A stretch of DNA of 64,000 bases from Scleromatobacter sp964418745 (GCA_964418745.1 CAYQMX010000027.1:38686-102685); one strand, 5' to 3'; positions 33,089-43,336 are shown, counted from the first letter of the stretch. The notes: a model not told the origin generated them from the sequence alone. Translations and numbers: made by a program.

Positions 33089-34923
33089 GCGGCCTCCGCA
33101 TCGGCGAACACGATGCGGCCGCTGGAATGGCGGCCGGCCGTGGAGCGGTACTCGAACTGCAGCGTGGACGTGGCGGCGTTCCACTGCCATTCGATGTCCA
33201 GGTGCATGCCGGGCAGCGCCGGCTGCGAGAACTTCAGCGCGTCCAGTCGCACGAAGCGCGGCGGCAGCGCGAAGCGCTCGCGCGCGAACGCGATCGCCCA
33301 GTCGACCTGCGCCACGCCGGGCAGGATGGGCGCGCCGGGGAAGTGGCCGTGGAACACCTCGAGTTCGGCCGTCAGCGCGATGGACGCCTGCGCCCGGGTC
33401 GGCTCGACCACGCGCCATTTCGGCACCGGCCGCACCGGCCGCCGGACGACCGGCGGCGCGAACAGCGCCCCCAGCAGGGCCTCGGTGCTCTTGCCCTGCG
33501 CGTTGACCGGCAGCGCGTCGACGAAGCGCCAGCGGCGCGGCAGCGCGATGCGGTCGACCGTGGCCAGCAGCTGCGTGCGCAACTCGGCCACCAGGGCTGG
33601 CTTGCCCAGCGCCTGCAGCCGGGCGCGGCCCGCGGCGGTCAGCGCGATGACCGCCGCCGGCCGCGCCGCGTGGGCCACGCCGTCGGCCGGCGCGGGTTCC
33701 GGGGCCAGCATCAGCACGCGCGCCTCGACCACGTCGGCGCTGGCGGCCAGGCGCTGCTCCAGCGCGGTGAGCGAGACGCGCTTCTCCTCGATCTTGACGA
33801 TGCGGTCGGCGCGGCCGTGCAGCTCGAAGCCGTCCATGCCGTCGCCGGCGGGGGTTGCGCGATCGGCGGTGTGCCACCAGTCCCCGTCGGGCAGGTGCGG
33901 CGAGCGCACGCACAGCTCGCCGTCGTCGATCCTGAACTCGATGCCCGGCAGCGGCTGCCAGGTGTCGCCGTGGCGCGCACGCTGGCGCCAGGCCACCCCG
34001 CCGGTCTCGGAGCTGCCGTAGACCTCCACGGGCGCCACGCCCAGCAGGCCCAGCACGCTCTCGGCGGCCTCGGGCGGCAGCGGGCCGCCGGACGAGAACA
34101 CGCTGCGCAGGCCGCCCCGCACGGCCGACCAGTCCAGCGCCTCGGGCAGGCGACGCAGGTGCGCCGGGCTGGCCACGAGCACCGCCGGACCGCGCACGCG
34201 CTGCACGATCTCCTCGTTGAAGACCAGGCGCTCGGCCGCGAACGGGCGGCCGGCGGCCAGCGGCCACAGCACGCGAAACAGCAGGCCGTAGATGTGCTGG
34301 TGGGTGACGGTGGCCCAGACCACCGGTGCCGGGCCGGCCTCGGCGTCGACGCCGTCGAGCCCGGCGAACGCCACGCCGGCGGCCACCGTCTCGGGCGCGA
34401 GGTTGGCCGGCGCCAGGCCGCTGTCGCACAGCGCACCGAAGCGCGCCTCCAGCGCATGCACCTCGGCGTCGAGCTGCGCCAGGCGCTTGGGGATGGCCAG
34501 CGGCTCGCCGTTGGTGCCGGAGGTGTGGACGACCAGCCGGGTGGCGACCGTGTCCAGCGGCGCGAACGCGAACTCGCGCACCGGCGCGGGCCGCGCGAGC
34601 GCGCCCGGGAGATCGCCCAGGAAGCCGTCGCAGGAGCCGCGCAGCCGCGCGACGGTGTCGTCCTGCATGTCGCCCGGCACGATCACCGTCTTGCCGGCGT
34701 GCCAGGCGCCGAACAGCGCGCAGGCGAAGTCGAAGCTGTCCTCGACGAACAAGGCCCAGCGCGCGCCCGGCCGCGCGGCCAGCAGGTCGCGCCACGCAGC
34801 CACCTGCGCCGCGAAGTCGGCCTGCGACAGCGCCCCGCCGGCACGCCAGGCCACCGCCGCGGCGGACGGCGCGCCGCGGCGCGGCAGGTCGGCGAGCGCG
34901 CGCCAGCCGGCGACCTCAGTCAT
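33085..34923 (-). CDS. AMP-dependent acyl ligase fused to hotdog dehydratase (ApeH-ApeI fusion-like)
   Basis: 612 residues, two domains. The adenylate-forming half (1-480) has VVHTSGTNGEPLAIPK, VYGSSETGGVAWR and the C-terminal LPVNAQGKS loop. The final 120 residues are FabA/FabZ-like, with VFHGHFPGAPILPGVAQVDWA around residues 523-543. The ligase would activate the aromatic starter and load it on ACP; the dehydratase would act in elongation with the ApeP-like protein. ATG overlaps the membrane protein stop by 8 nt. Confidence 0.88.
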   Translation of the reverse strand: MTEVAGWRALADLPRRGAPSAAAVAWRAGGALSQADFAAQVAAWRDLLAARPGARWALFVEDSFDFACALFGAWHAGKTVIVPGDMQDDTVARLRGSCDGFLGDLPGALARPAPVREFAFAPLDTVATRLVVHTSGTNGEPLAIPKRLAQLDAEVHALEARFGALCDSGLAPANLAPETVAAGVAFAGLDGVDAEAGPAPVVWATVTHQHIYGLLFRVLWPLAAGRPFAAERLVFNEEIVQRVRGPAVLVASPAHLRRLPEALDWSAVRGGLRSVFSSGGPLPPEAAESVLGLLGVAPVEVYGSSETGGVAWRQRARHGDTWQPLPGIEFRIDDGELCVRSPHLPDGDWWHTADRATPAGDGMDGFELHGRADRIVKIEEKRVSLTALEQRLAASADVVEARVLMLAPEPAPADGVAHAARPAAVIALTAAGRARLQALGKPALVAELRTQLLATVDRIALPRRWRFVDALPVNAQGKSTEALLGALFAPPVVRRPVRPVPKWRVVEPTRAQASIALTAELEVFHGHFPGAPILPGVAQVDWAIAFARERFALPPRFVRLDALKFSQPALPGMHLDIEWQWNAATSTLQFEYRSTAGRHSSGRIVFADAEAA

Positions 34924-35527
34924 GCGCGGCTCCGGCGGCGGCCCGGGCGGCGATGCGGCCGCGCACGCGCCGGCGCACCAGCCACTCGCCGCCCATCAGC
35001 GCGCCCATGGCCACGTACGACAGCAGCCCGTTCCACAGCGCCCAGACGGCCGCGCTGGCCCACAGCGCGGTGGCCGCGGCCGCCAGGCCGTTGACCACGA
35101 AGAATCCGCACCACACCTGCGTCACCCGCCGCGTGTAGGCGACCGCGGCCGGAGGGAAGTCGGGCTCGCGCAGGCGCGCCAGGCGCTCGACCACGGTCGG
35201 ACCGTGCCACAGGCTGCTGGCGAACAGGCCCAGCATCACGAGGTTGACGAGCGCGGGATAGAGCTGCAGCGGCCCCCAGCGATCGCCCAGGAAGCTGGCC
35301 GCCGCCAGCACGCCGGCGAGCGCCGCGGCGCCCAGCCAGAACGCCTCGCGCGTGACCGCCGCGCGCGCCAGCGCCAGCGCCGCCAGCAGCAGCGCGATCC
35401 AGCGCGGGCTGACGTGGCCCAGCGCCAGGTAGACGACGAGCGGATAGGCGACGCTCGCCGCCAGCAGCACCGCGGCCAGCAGCGGCGGGGTCTTGCGGGC
35501 AGGGGCGGGCGCCGTCGGGGAGATCAC
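34916..35527 (-). CDS. COG4648-family membrane protein (ApeG-like)
   Basis: 203 residues, six or so hydrophobic helices, including the start LLAAVLLAASVAYPLVVYLA and FGFFVVNGLAAAAT-like QVWCGFFVVNGLAAA. GTG start at 35527 overlaps the ACP stop (GTGA). Proteins of this family are constant members of aryl polyene clusters but have no known activity; a role in assembling the pathway at the membrane is inference. Confidence 0.8.
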   Translation of the reverse strand: MISPTAPAPARKTPPLLAAVLLAASVAYPLVVYLALGHVSPRWIALLLAALALARAAVTREAFWLGAAALAGVLAAASFLGDRWGPLQLYPALVNLVMLGLFASSLWHGPTVVERLARLREPDFPPAAVAYTRRVTQVWCGFFVVNGLAAAATALWASAAVWALWNGLLSYVAMGALMGGEWLVRRRVRGRIAARAAAGAAHD

Positions 35528-35781
35528 GCGTGCGGCGCCTCGTGCACCAGCCCGTACAGGGCGTCGACGACGTCCTGCACCGTGCGCACGGTCTTGAAGG
35601 CTTCGGGCTGCAGGCGCCTGCCCACCAGCGGCTTGAGCTGCACGATGAGGTCGACGGCATCGATCGAGTCGATGTCCAGGTCTTCGCCGAGGCGCGATTC
35701 GCGGGTGATGCGCGCGGGCTCGATGTCGAAGGTCTGCTGCAGGATGTCGACGATCCTGGCGAAGATATCGTCCTTGGTCAT
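35524..35781 (-). CDS. Acyl carrier protein 1 of the APE cluster
   Basis: 85 residues, with the phosphopantetheine serine S39 in LDIDSIDAVDLI. Acidic N-terminal helix, basic-hydrophobic middle. One of two ACPs, paired as in ApeE/ApeF. It overlaps the membrane protein gene by 4 nt. Confidence 0.92.
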   Translation of the reverse strand: MTKDDIFARIVDILQQTFDIEPARITRESRLGEDLDIDSIDAVDLIVQLKPLVGRRLQPEAFKTVRTVQDVVDALYGLVHEAPHA

Positions 35782-35820
35782 GGTGGGAATCCGTGAGGGA
35801 ATGAAGAGGCGACGGGGTGC

Positions 35821-36087
35821 TCAGGCAGGCGCCTTGCCCTGGGCCACCACGAAGGCGGCCAGCGCGCGGACGCTGGCGAAATGCGCGCGCACCTCCTCGG
35901 ACTCGGCCGACAGGCTCACGCCGTAGCGCTTCTGCAGCGCCAGGCCGAGCTCGAGCGCGTCGATGGAGTCCAGGCCCAGGCCGTCGACGAACAGCGGCGC
36001 CGCCGCGTCGATGTCGGCCGGCGTGATGTCCTCCAGGGCCAGCGAGGAGATGATGAGTTCCTTGATGTCGTTCTCAAGCTGCTGCAT
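35821..36087 (-). CDS. Acyl carrier protein 2 of the APE cluster
   Basis: 88 residues, with S41 in GLGLDSIDALELG. It begins MQQLENDIKELIIS and lies 39 nt upstream of ACP1. The start overlaps the preceding acyltransferase by 14 nt, the longest overlap in the operon. Confidence 0.92.
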   Translation of the reverse strand: MQQLENDIKELIISSLALEDITPADIDAAAPLFVDGLGLDSIDALELGLALQKRYGVSLSAESEEVRAHFASVRALAAFVVAQGKAPA

Positions 36088-36886
36088 GGGGTCTTTCCGC
36101 GCCGAGGTGGCGTGCCAGTTCGTCGTTGAGGCGGCGCGCGGCCAGCGCTTGCGCGCCGTCCGCGGCCAGGTGGGGCGCGATCGGGATGTCGTCGCCGACG
36201 TCGATCACGAAGTGTCCGGCGCTGCGCGGCACGCGCCACCACTTGTCGCTCTTGCCCAGCATCTGCTGCGAGCAGCTGATGCGCACCGGCGTGATCGGCA
36301 GCGCGCCGCGCACCGCCAGGTTGGCCGCGCCGCGCTGCAGCCGGCCCAGCGCGCTGCCGGGCGGCGTGCGCGTGCCTTCGGGGAACACGATCAGGTTGTT
36401 GCCGGCGCGCACCGAGGCCACGCAGTCGTCGATCAGGCCGGGGCCGGAATCGTTGCAGACGAAGCCGGCCGCGCGCACCGGGCCGCGCGTGAACGGATTG
36501 CGCAGCAGCGCCGCCTTGACGATGCAGTCGGCGTCGCGCACCAGCGCCATCAGGAACACCACGTCGATCAGCGACGGATGGCTGGCCAGGATCAGCAGGC
36601 CGTGCCGGCGCAGCCGCTCGCGCCCGCGCACCTCCAGGCTGCACACGCCCAGGCCGCACATCATCGCCACGAACACGCGGAACAGGTGGTGGATGGCCGC
36701 GCGCACGAGCGCCGAACGGCGCTGGTGGTGGCGCACGACGACCAGCAGCAGCGGCGCCACGACGCCGCCCAGCACCAGGCCCCCGATGCCGAAGGCGGCG
36801 AACGAGAAGCCGGTGGCGCCCACGCGCCACCAGCGGTTCAGCAGCGAGCTGTCCGTCGGGGTCGGCACGCCGGCGGCCTCAGGCAT
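36074..36886 (-). CDS. 1-acyl-glycerol-3-phosphate acyltransferase-type enzyme (ApeD-like)
   Basis: 270 residues. HX4D motif is H-PSLI-D (ILASHPSLIDVVFL), and VFPEGTRTP is the second signature. N-terminal helices at about 15-40 anchor it in the membrane. With the LpxL-like enzyme it presumably attaches the polyene to a lipid. ATG 36886 overlaps the chain length factor stop by 8 nt. Confidence 0.85.
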   Translation of the reverse strand: MPEAAGVPTPTDSSLLNRWWRVGATGFSFAAFGIGGLVLGGVVAPLLLVVVRHHQRRSALVRAAIHHLFRVFVAMMCGLGVCSLEVRGRERLRRHGLLILASHPSLIDVVFLMALVRDADCIVKAALLRNPFTRGPVRAAGFVCNDSGPGLIDDCVASVRAGNNLIVFPEGTRTPPGSALGRLQRGAANLAVRGALPITPVRISCSQQMLGKSDKWWRVPRSAGHFVIDVGDDIPIAPHLAADGAQALAARRLNDELARHLGAERPHAAA

Positions 36887-37646
36887 CGCGGCTCCAGACG
36901 CAGCGGCGGCCGTCGGCCTGCTGCACCAGCGAGGGTGCGCCGGACAGGCCGAACCACAGCGCCTGCAGGCCGGCCGGCAGGTGTGCCGGTGCGGCGGCGT
37001 CGGGCAGCGCGGCATCGGCGTCCTGCCAGTCCAGGTGGAGCGCGCGCTCGCCGGCCCGCGGCCGGCGCAGGCACCAGGCCCAGGCGAAGTGGGCGCTGGG
37101 CTCGTCCTCGAAGGTGGTGTAGTCGCCAGGCAGCGGCGAGTCGTAGACGACCAGGTCGGCGTGCCGGGCGCCGTCTTCGAGCAGCGCCATCGCCTCCGCG
37201 ACGCCGGCAGCGGCCGTCGCGTGGCCGGCGGCGATGGCCGTCGAATTGCGGCGGTCGCCGCGCACCAGTGCGATCATCGCGCCGATCGCGTTGTGCACCG
37301 ACAGGCCGAAGCCGGTGGGCGACAGCGCGCCGCCGCGCGCCTGCTCGGCCAGCAGCTCGAGGCAGCGGCCGGTCTCGCCGTAGCGCGAGGCATAGACGGT
37401 CGGGTGGTCGCCCAGGTCGGCGGCGTCGGCCAGCACCGGCTCGCCGCCGAGGTCGAAGACGGCCTGCGCCGCCAGCCGACCGAGCGGCGCGAAGCGCCGC
37501 CGCTGCATCGGCGCGACCGCCGCCAGCGCGGCCTGCGGCTCGCCTGCGGGCAGCCAGGGCGCGGCTGCCCACTGCGACCAGCGCTGCGGCGTGTCCACGC
37601 CGGGCGCGCACGCCGCCCAGGACTCGATGACGAAAGAAAGACTCAA
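36879..37646 (-). CDS. Beta-ketoacyl synthase chain length factor (ApeC-like)
   Basis: 255 residues if translated from TTG 37646 (MSLSFVIESWAACAPG). The sequence matches the N-terminal-synthase-like chain length factor family, with FGLSVHNAIGAMIALVRGDRRNSTAIAAG where a full ketosynthase would carry its second subdomain, and no active-site cysteine. It would pair with the ApeO-like ketosynthase. It is the first gene of the leftward operon. No ATG or GTG fits the family N-terminus, so the TTG start is the best available. Confidence 0.8.
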   Translation of the reverse strand: MSLSFVIESWAACAPGVDTPQRWSQWAAAPWLPAGEPQAALAAVAPMQRRRFAPLGRLAAQAVFDLGGEPVLADAADLGDHPTVYASRYGETGRCLELLAEQARGGALSPTGFGLSVHNAIGAMIALVRGDRRNSTAIAAGHATAAAGVAEAMALLEDGARHADLVVYDSPLPGDYTTFEDEPSAHFAWAWCLRRPRAGERALHLDWQDADAALPDAAAPAHLPAGLQALWFGLSGAPSLVQQADGRRCVWSRDA

Positions 37647-38089
37647 TTGGCTAGCCCTGACGCCGACGTTCGCCGCGATGGGCGGCGCCGTTTTTAGTGT
37701 TGTCCACGGCTCGTGCCGTATGACCTCCCGGTCCGCCCCGCAGCCTGCCGGAAAGCCCGACGGGCTCGCGTTCGCGGCCTCCCCTACCAGCGGGGATTTT
37801 AGCCTGCGCGAGGCCGCCATTCCTGGGGAAGCCTGCCCAGCGAACACCTGGTTTCACGAGGGACCGCGGCGCATTGCACACGGATGACGCGCCGGGCGGG
37901 CGCCGGCCCGAGGGTTCTCCCCAGGCCGCGCCGTCCGCCACCGCGCCGCCGGGCCGGCATCCGGCGCCGCGGCGCGCGCATCTGGCGACCGCCGGCGCCG
38001 CTTCGTCGCCTGCCGCTGGCGGCCGGCGGCCGCAGTCGCGACCATCCCTGCGCTCCCGTTCGACAACTTCTCCTCCAAGGAACACCGCC
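37647..38089. other. 443-bp divergent gap between the APE operon and a membrane protein gene
   Basis: No convincing gene on either strand. It should hold the APE promoter (minus) and that of the gene at 38090 (plus). A TAAAAT lies on the minus strand at 37796-37801 and would leave a leader of about 143 nt. The right half (about 37900-38080) is GC-rich and low in complexity. Confidence 0.6.
37796..37801 (-). promoter_or_regulatory. Possible -10 box (TAAAAT) for the APE operon
   Basis: TAAAAT on the minus strand upstream of the first APE gene, in the same form as the box upstream of yebC. No strong -35 at 17 nt. It is the best promoter candidate in the gap. Confidence 0.35.
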
Positions 38090-38608
38090 ATGAACGCCCT
38101 GCCCGCCATCCTCGCCCACACGCCCACCGCCGTCTGGGCCGTCCTCGCCGTGCTCGTGGCCTTCGGCCTGCGCCAGACCCGTACCCAGACCCTGCCCGCC
38201 GCGCGCGTGCTGCTCGTGCCGGTGGTGCTCGGCCTGGCTTCGCTGGCCGGCGCGCTGCGCGGCTTCGCCGGGGCCGGCGAGCTGCTGACCGGCACCTCCT
38301 GGTTGGCCGGCGCCGCACTGGGCGCGCTGGCCAACCGCTGGCTGGACCTGCCGCGCCGGGTCAGCGCCAACGCCGACGGCAGCTTCACGATCGGCGGCAG
38401 CATCGCGCCGCTGCTGCTGTACGTGGGCGTGTTCATGGTGCGCTACGTGGTCAACGTCGCGCTGGCGGTGCAGCCGTCGCTGTCGGGCAATGCCACGGCC
38501 GCCGTGCTCGCCGCGGCCGCCTACGGCCTGACGGCCGGCCTGCTGGCGGCGCGCGCCGGCAAGATCTGGGCGACCCGTCGCGACACCGCCCCCGTGCTGG
38601 CGGCCTGA
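38090..38608 (+). CDS. Integral membrane protein of unknown function (DUF6622-like)
   Basis: 172 residues, about five hydrophobic helices, starting MNALPAILAHTPTAVWAVL. LRGFAGAGELL and ALANRWLDLPRRVSANADGSFTIGGSI are distinctive. I associate this pattern with DUF6622, tentatively. AAGGA precedes the ATG by 8 nt. It lies just before a LytS-type kinase gene in the same direction and may share its transcript. Confidence 0.7.
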   Translation: MNALPAILAHTPTAVWAVLAVLVAFGLRQTRTQTLPAARVLLVPVVLGLASLAGALRGFAGAGELLTGTSWLAGAALGALANRWLDLPRRVSANADGSFTIGGSIAPLLLYVGVFMVRYVVNVALAVQPSLSGNATAAVLAAAAYGLTAGLLAARAGKIWATRRDTAPVLAA

Positions 38609-38636
38609 AGCCACAATCACCGGATCCTGGCTTCCG

Positions 38637-39776
38637 ATGCCGATCGCCACCGTGCCCCTGTCCTCCGATCCCCCGCGCCGCGCCGCGCCCGCGGGAGCAC
38701 CCGCGCCCGCCCCGCCGTTCGGCGTGCGCGAGCTGGGGCAGCACGGCCTGCAGGTGGCCCTCGCCAACACCGGCATCGCCGGCCTCATCGCCACGCTGCA
38801 CGGCGGCAATTTCGCCGGCACGCTGGTGTACGCGCAGGCGATCGGCCTGTGCATCTGGGCGGTGATCGAGACCGGCCGCCGCGTGATGCCCAACCCGACG
38901 CGCAGCTTTCCACCGGGCTGGCGCGGCCTCGCCCTGGTGGCCACGGGCTGCCTGGTGGGCTATGCGGCCGGCACGACGATCTGCGACGCGATCTTCGGCA
39001 GCTCGAGCTGGGGCGCCTACCTTCGCCAGCCGGGCACGCTGCTGCGCGACCTGGGGCCCACGGCCGTGTTCTGCGCCTTCGTCAGCGGCTGGTTCTACAT
39101 GCGCGGCCAGGCGCGCGCCCACCGCGCACAGGCCGCGGCGGCCGCGCACGAAGCCACGCTGGCGCGCCTGGACCTGCTGCAGTCGCAGCTCGAGCCGCAC
39201 ATGCTGTTCAACACCCTGGCCAACCTGCGCGCGCTGATCGCCGCCGACCCGGCGCGCGCGCAGGAGATGCTGGACCACCTGATCGCCTTCCTGCGCGCCA
39301 CGCTCGACGCCAGCCGCCAGGGTGCGCACCCGCTGGCCGACGAGTTCGCCCGCATCGCCGACTACCTCGCGCTGATGCAGGTGCGCATGGGCGAGCGCCT
39401 GCGCGCCAGCGTCGCGCTGCCGCCGGAGCTCGCCGCCATCGCGGTGCCGCCGCTGCTGCTGCAGCCGCTGGTGGAGAACGCGATCAAGCACGGCATCGAG
39501 CCGCAGCGCGGCCCCGGCGAACTGCACGTCAGCGCCGCCCTCGACGGCGCCACGCTGGTGCTGCGCGTGGCCGACAGCGGCCGCGGCCTCGAGGCGGCGG
39601 CCGCCGCCCGCGGCCGCGAGCCCGGCGCGCCGGGCTCCGGCTTCGGCGTCGCCCAGGTGCGCGAGCGCCTTCACAGGCTGCACGGCGCCGCGGCCAGCTT
39701 CACCCTCGCGCCGCGGGCCGACGGCGGCACGCTCGCCGAGATCCGCCTGCCGCTGGCGCCGCCCCGCCCTGCCTGA
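38637..39776 (+). CDS. LytS/YpdA-type sensor histidine kinase
   Basis: 379 residues. Several helices cover about 40-165, then the His_kinase box with H188 (LQSQLEPHMLFNTLANL), and a HATPase domain (LLLQPLVENAIKHGIEP; VADSGRGLEA). It probably phosphorylates the LytTR regulator that starts 10 nt downstream. The signal is unknown. Confidence 0.88.
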   Translation: MPIATVPLSSDPPRRAAPAGAPAPAPPFGVRELGQHGLQVALANTGIAGLIATLHGGNFAGTLVYAQAIGLCIWAVIETGRRVMPNPTRSFPPGWRGLALVATGCLVGYAAGTTICDAIFGSSSWGAYLRQPGTLLRDLGPTAVFCAFVSGWFYMRGQARAHRAQAAAAAHEATLARLDLLQSQLEPHMLFNTLANLRALIAADPARAQEMLDHLIAFLRATLDASRQGAHPLADEFARIADYLALMQVRMGERLRASVALPPELAAIAVPPLLLQPLVENAIKHGIEPQRGPGELHVSAALDGATLVLRVADSGRGLEAAAAARGREPGAPGSGFGVAQVRERLHRLHGAAASFTLAPRADGGTLAEIRLPLAPPRPA

Positions 39777-39786
39777 GACCGCCGCC

Positions 39787-40605
39787 ATGACCACCGCCCT
39801 GATCGCCGAAGACGAACCCCTCCTGGCCCAGGCGCTGTGCGCCGAACTCGGCCGTGCCTGGCCCGAGCTGCAGGTGCTGGAGCCCGCCGTGGACGGCGAC
39901 GACGCCGTCGAGCGCGCGCTGGCCCAGCGTCCCGACATCGTGTTCCTGGACATCCGCATGCCCGGTCGCAGCGGGCTGGAGGCAGCCGAGGCGATCGTCG
40001 AGGAATGGCCGGCCGAGGCGGGCGCGCTGCCGCTGGTGGTCTTCGTCACCGCCTACGACCAGTACGCGATGCAGGCGTTCGAACGGGCCGCCGTCGACTA
40101 CCTGCAGAAGCCGGTGCAGCCGGCGCGCCTGGCCGCGTGCTGCGGGCGCCTGAAGGAGCATGTCGCGCTGCGCGAGGCCGCCGGGGGGGCGGCGCCGGCG
40201 GCGGCGGTGGCCAGCGACGACGCGGCGCTGCTGGGCCGCCTGCGCACGCTGCTGGGCGCGCCGCCGGAGCCGGCGCAGGCGCCCCTGGCGATCCTGCAGG
40301 CCGGCATCGGCCCGACCCTGCACATGATCCCGGTCGACGAGGTGATCTACCTCGAGGCGGCCGACAAGTACGTGCGGGTCGTCACGGCCGAGCGCGAGGC
40401 GCTGCTGCGGATCTCGCTGCGCGAGCTGCTGCCGCGCCTGGGCGCCGACCGGTTCTGGCAGATCCACCGCGGCACCGTGGTGCGCGCCGACGCTATCGCC
40501 ACGGCCACGCGCGACGACTCCGGCAAGGTGTTCCTCACCTTGCGCCAGCGACCTGAACGGCTGGTGGCAAGCCGCCTTCACGCGCACCTGTTCCGCGGGA
40601 TGTGA
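39787..40605 (+). CDS. LytTR-family response regulator
   Basis: 272 residues. Receiver domain with AEDEP at the start, phospho-acceptor D55 (IVFLDIRMPGRSG) and K in DYLQKPVQP. The LytTR DNA-binding domain (about 170-270) has VIYLEAADKYVRVVT and FWQIHRGTVVRADAI. It pairs with the LytS-type kinase. Its last 71 nt overlap the 3' end of the convergent gene at 40535-40975. Confidence 0.9.
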   Translation: MTTALIAEDEPLLAQALCAELGRAWPELQVLEPAVDGDDAVERALAQRPDIVFLDIRMPGRSGLEAAEAIVEEWPAEAGALPLVVFVTAYDQYAMQAFERAAVDYLQKPVQPARLAACCGRLKEHVALREAAGGAAPAAAVASDDAALLGRLRTLLGAPPEPAQAPLAILQAGIGPTLHMIPVDEVIYLEAADKYVRVVTAEREALLRISLRELLPRLGADRFWQIHRGTVVRADAIATATRDDSGKVFLTLRQRPERLVASRLHAHLFRGM

Positions 40606-40975
40606 CCGTCGTCGCGGCGACCGGCGCCTGGCCGCGCACCGCGCGGTCCCAGCGCTGCAGGCGCTCCGGGCTGACGTCGAAGCGCTGGCCGAACAGCAGC
40701 GGGCCCTGGCGCGCCATCATCGTGGCGACGCGCGCCGCGGCGGGGTCGCCCGCGTCGGCGGCCGCGGACAGCTGCGCGTAGGCCTGCGGCCACTGCTGCG
40801 CCTCGTAGGCCTGCATCGCCATGCGGAACCGCCCTTGCGGCACGTCGCCGTGACGACCCATGCCCGCGCCGGTCAGCGCGATGCAGGCGGCGACGATGGC
40901 CGTCGCGCCGATCAACACCTGTGCGCCGGTGTCGATCCAACGGGCCGTGGTACTCATCGTCATCGCGTGCTGCAT
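40535..40975 (-). CDS. Small membrane-anchored TPR/Sel1-like protein
   Basis: 146 residues. A hydrophobic segment (about 18-36: VLIGATAIVAACIALTGAG) precedes a helical repeat-like stretch (MAMQAYEAQQWPQAYAQLSAAADAGDP), reminiscent of TPR/Sel1. GGGAG lies 8 nt before the ATG at 40975, with two more ATGs just inside. It overlaps the LytTR gene tail to tail by 71 nt and diverges from glnS. Function unknown. Confidence 0.65.
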   Translation of the reverse strand: MQHAMTMSTTARWIDTGAQVLIGATAIVAACIALTGAGMGRHGDVPQGRFRMAMQAYEAQQWPQAYAQLSAAADAGDPAAARVATMMARQGPLLFGQRFDVSPERLQRWDRAVRGQAPVAATTVTSRGTGAREGGLPPAVQVAGAR

Positions 40976-41108
40976 GGCTGACTCCCGCTTGCTGCCGATG
41001 GCGGAAGCGCACATCCGCAACCGCCGAGGCGCGAGTATGGAAAACCGGGCGCCGCCGGGCTATCCCTCTTGAGAGGGGGCCGTCCGGCGCCACATCGGCC
41101 CGGAGCCC

Positions 41109-41114
41109 TAGAAT
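41109..41114 (+). promoter_or_regulatory. Possible -10 box (TAGAAT) directly before glnS
   Basis: TAGAAT ends 10 nt before the glnS ATG, which predicts a transcript with at most a few nucleotides of leader. Confidence 0.45.
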
Positions 41115-41124
41115 CGCGCCAGAC

Positions 41125-42930
<1,806 letters not shown>

Positions 42931-42964
42931 CCTGACCCTTGATTTGGGACGCGCCATCCCTACC

Positions 42965-43008
42965 TGAGGTGCATGGGCGGCAGACGCCGCCTTCGCCGCC
43001 CCACCTCA
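42965..43008 (+). promoter_or_regulatory. 14-bp bulged hairpin before the small gene at 43019
   Basis: TGAGGTG (42965-42971) pairs with CACCTCA (43002-43008) and GGGCGGC (42975-42981) with GCCGCCC (42995-43001), with a CAT bulge between. The ribosome site AAGGAG follows at once (43008-43013). No T-tract, so it is not a standard terminator of glnS; a structured leader is possible. Confidence 0.6.
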
Positions 43009-43018
43009 AGGAGTCGTG

Positions 43019-43336
43019 ATGACTGCCGCGCTGAAGAACCGCCTCGAGAACCTGATCGCCATGGCCCAGTTGCTGGAGCGCGTGGACGCCAACCCGACCC
43101 TGGTCGGCGCGCAGCAGTACCTCAACCTGGTCAACACGCTCAAGGCGCTGCTGGGCGAAGACCTGCCCGAGGATGCCTTGCGCGCGGTGCTGCGGGCCTG
43201 CCCGGCCTCGGCGACGCTCTACGAGAACATGCACTACGACCGCTCCGGCCTGTCGCAGTCGCCGCTGGACGCGGCCGTGGCCTCCGAGATGGCCGCCACC
43301 GACCTGATCGCCGGCCTGCGCGCCCGCATGCACTGA
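43019..43336 (+). CDS. Conserved hypothetical small helical protein (105 aa)
   Basis: 105 residues, largely helical: MTAALKNRLENLIAMAQLLE, then YLNLVNTLKALLGEDLPEDALRAVLRACP. No signal peptide or membrane helix. The AAGGAG ribosome site is strong. A GTG just upstream would add one residue. Not recognised; similar short proteins may be conserved in Comamonadaceae. It follows glnS by 88 nt. Confidence 0.7.
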   Translation: MTAALKNRLENLIAMAQLLERVDANPTLVGAQQYLNLVNTLKALLGEDLPEDALRAVLRACPASATLYENMHYDRSGLSQSPLDAAVASEMAATDLIAGLRARMH

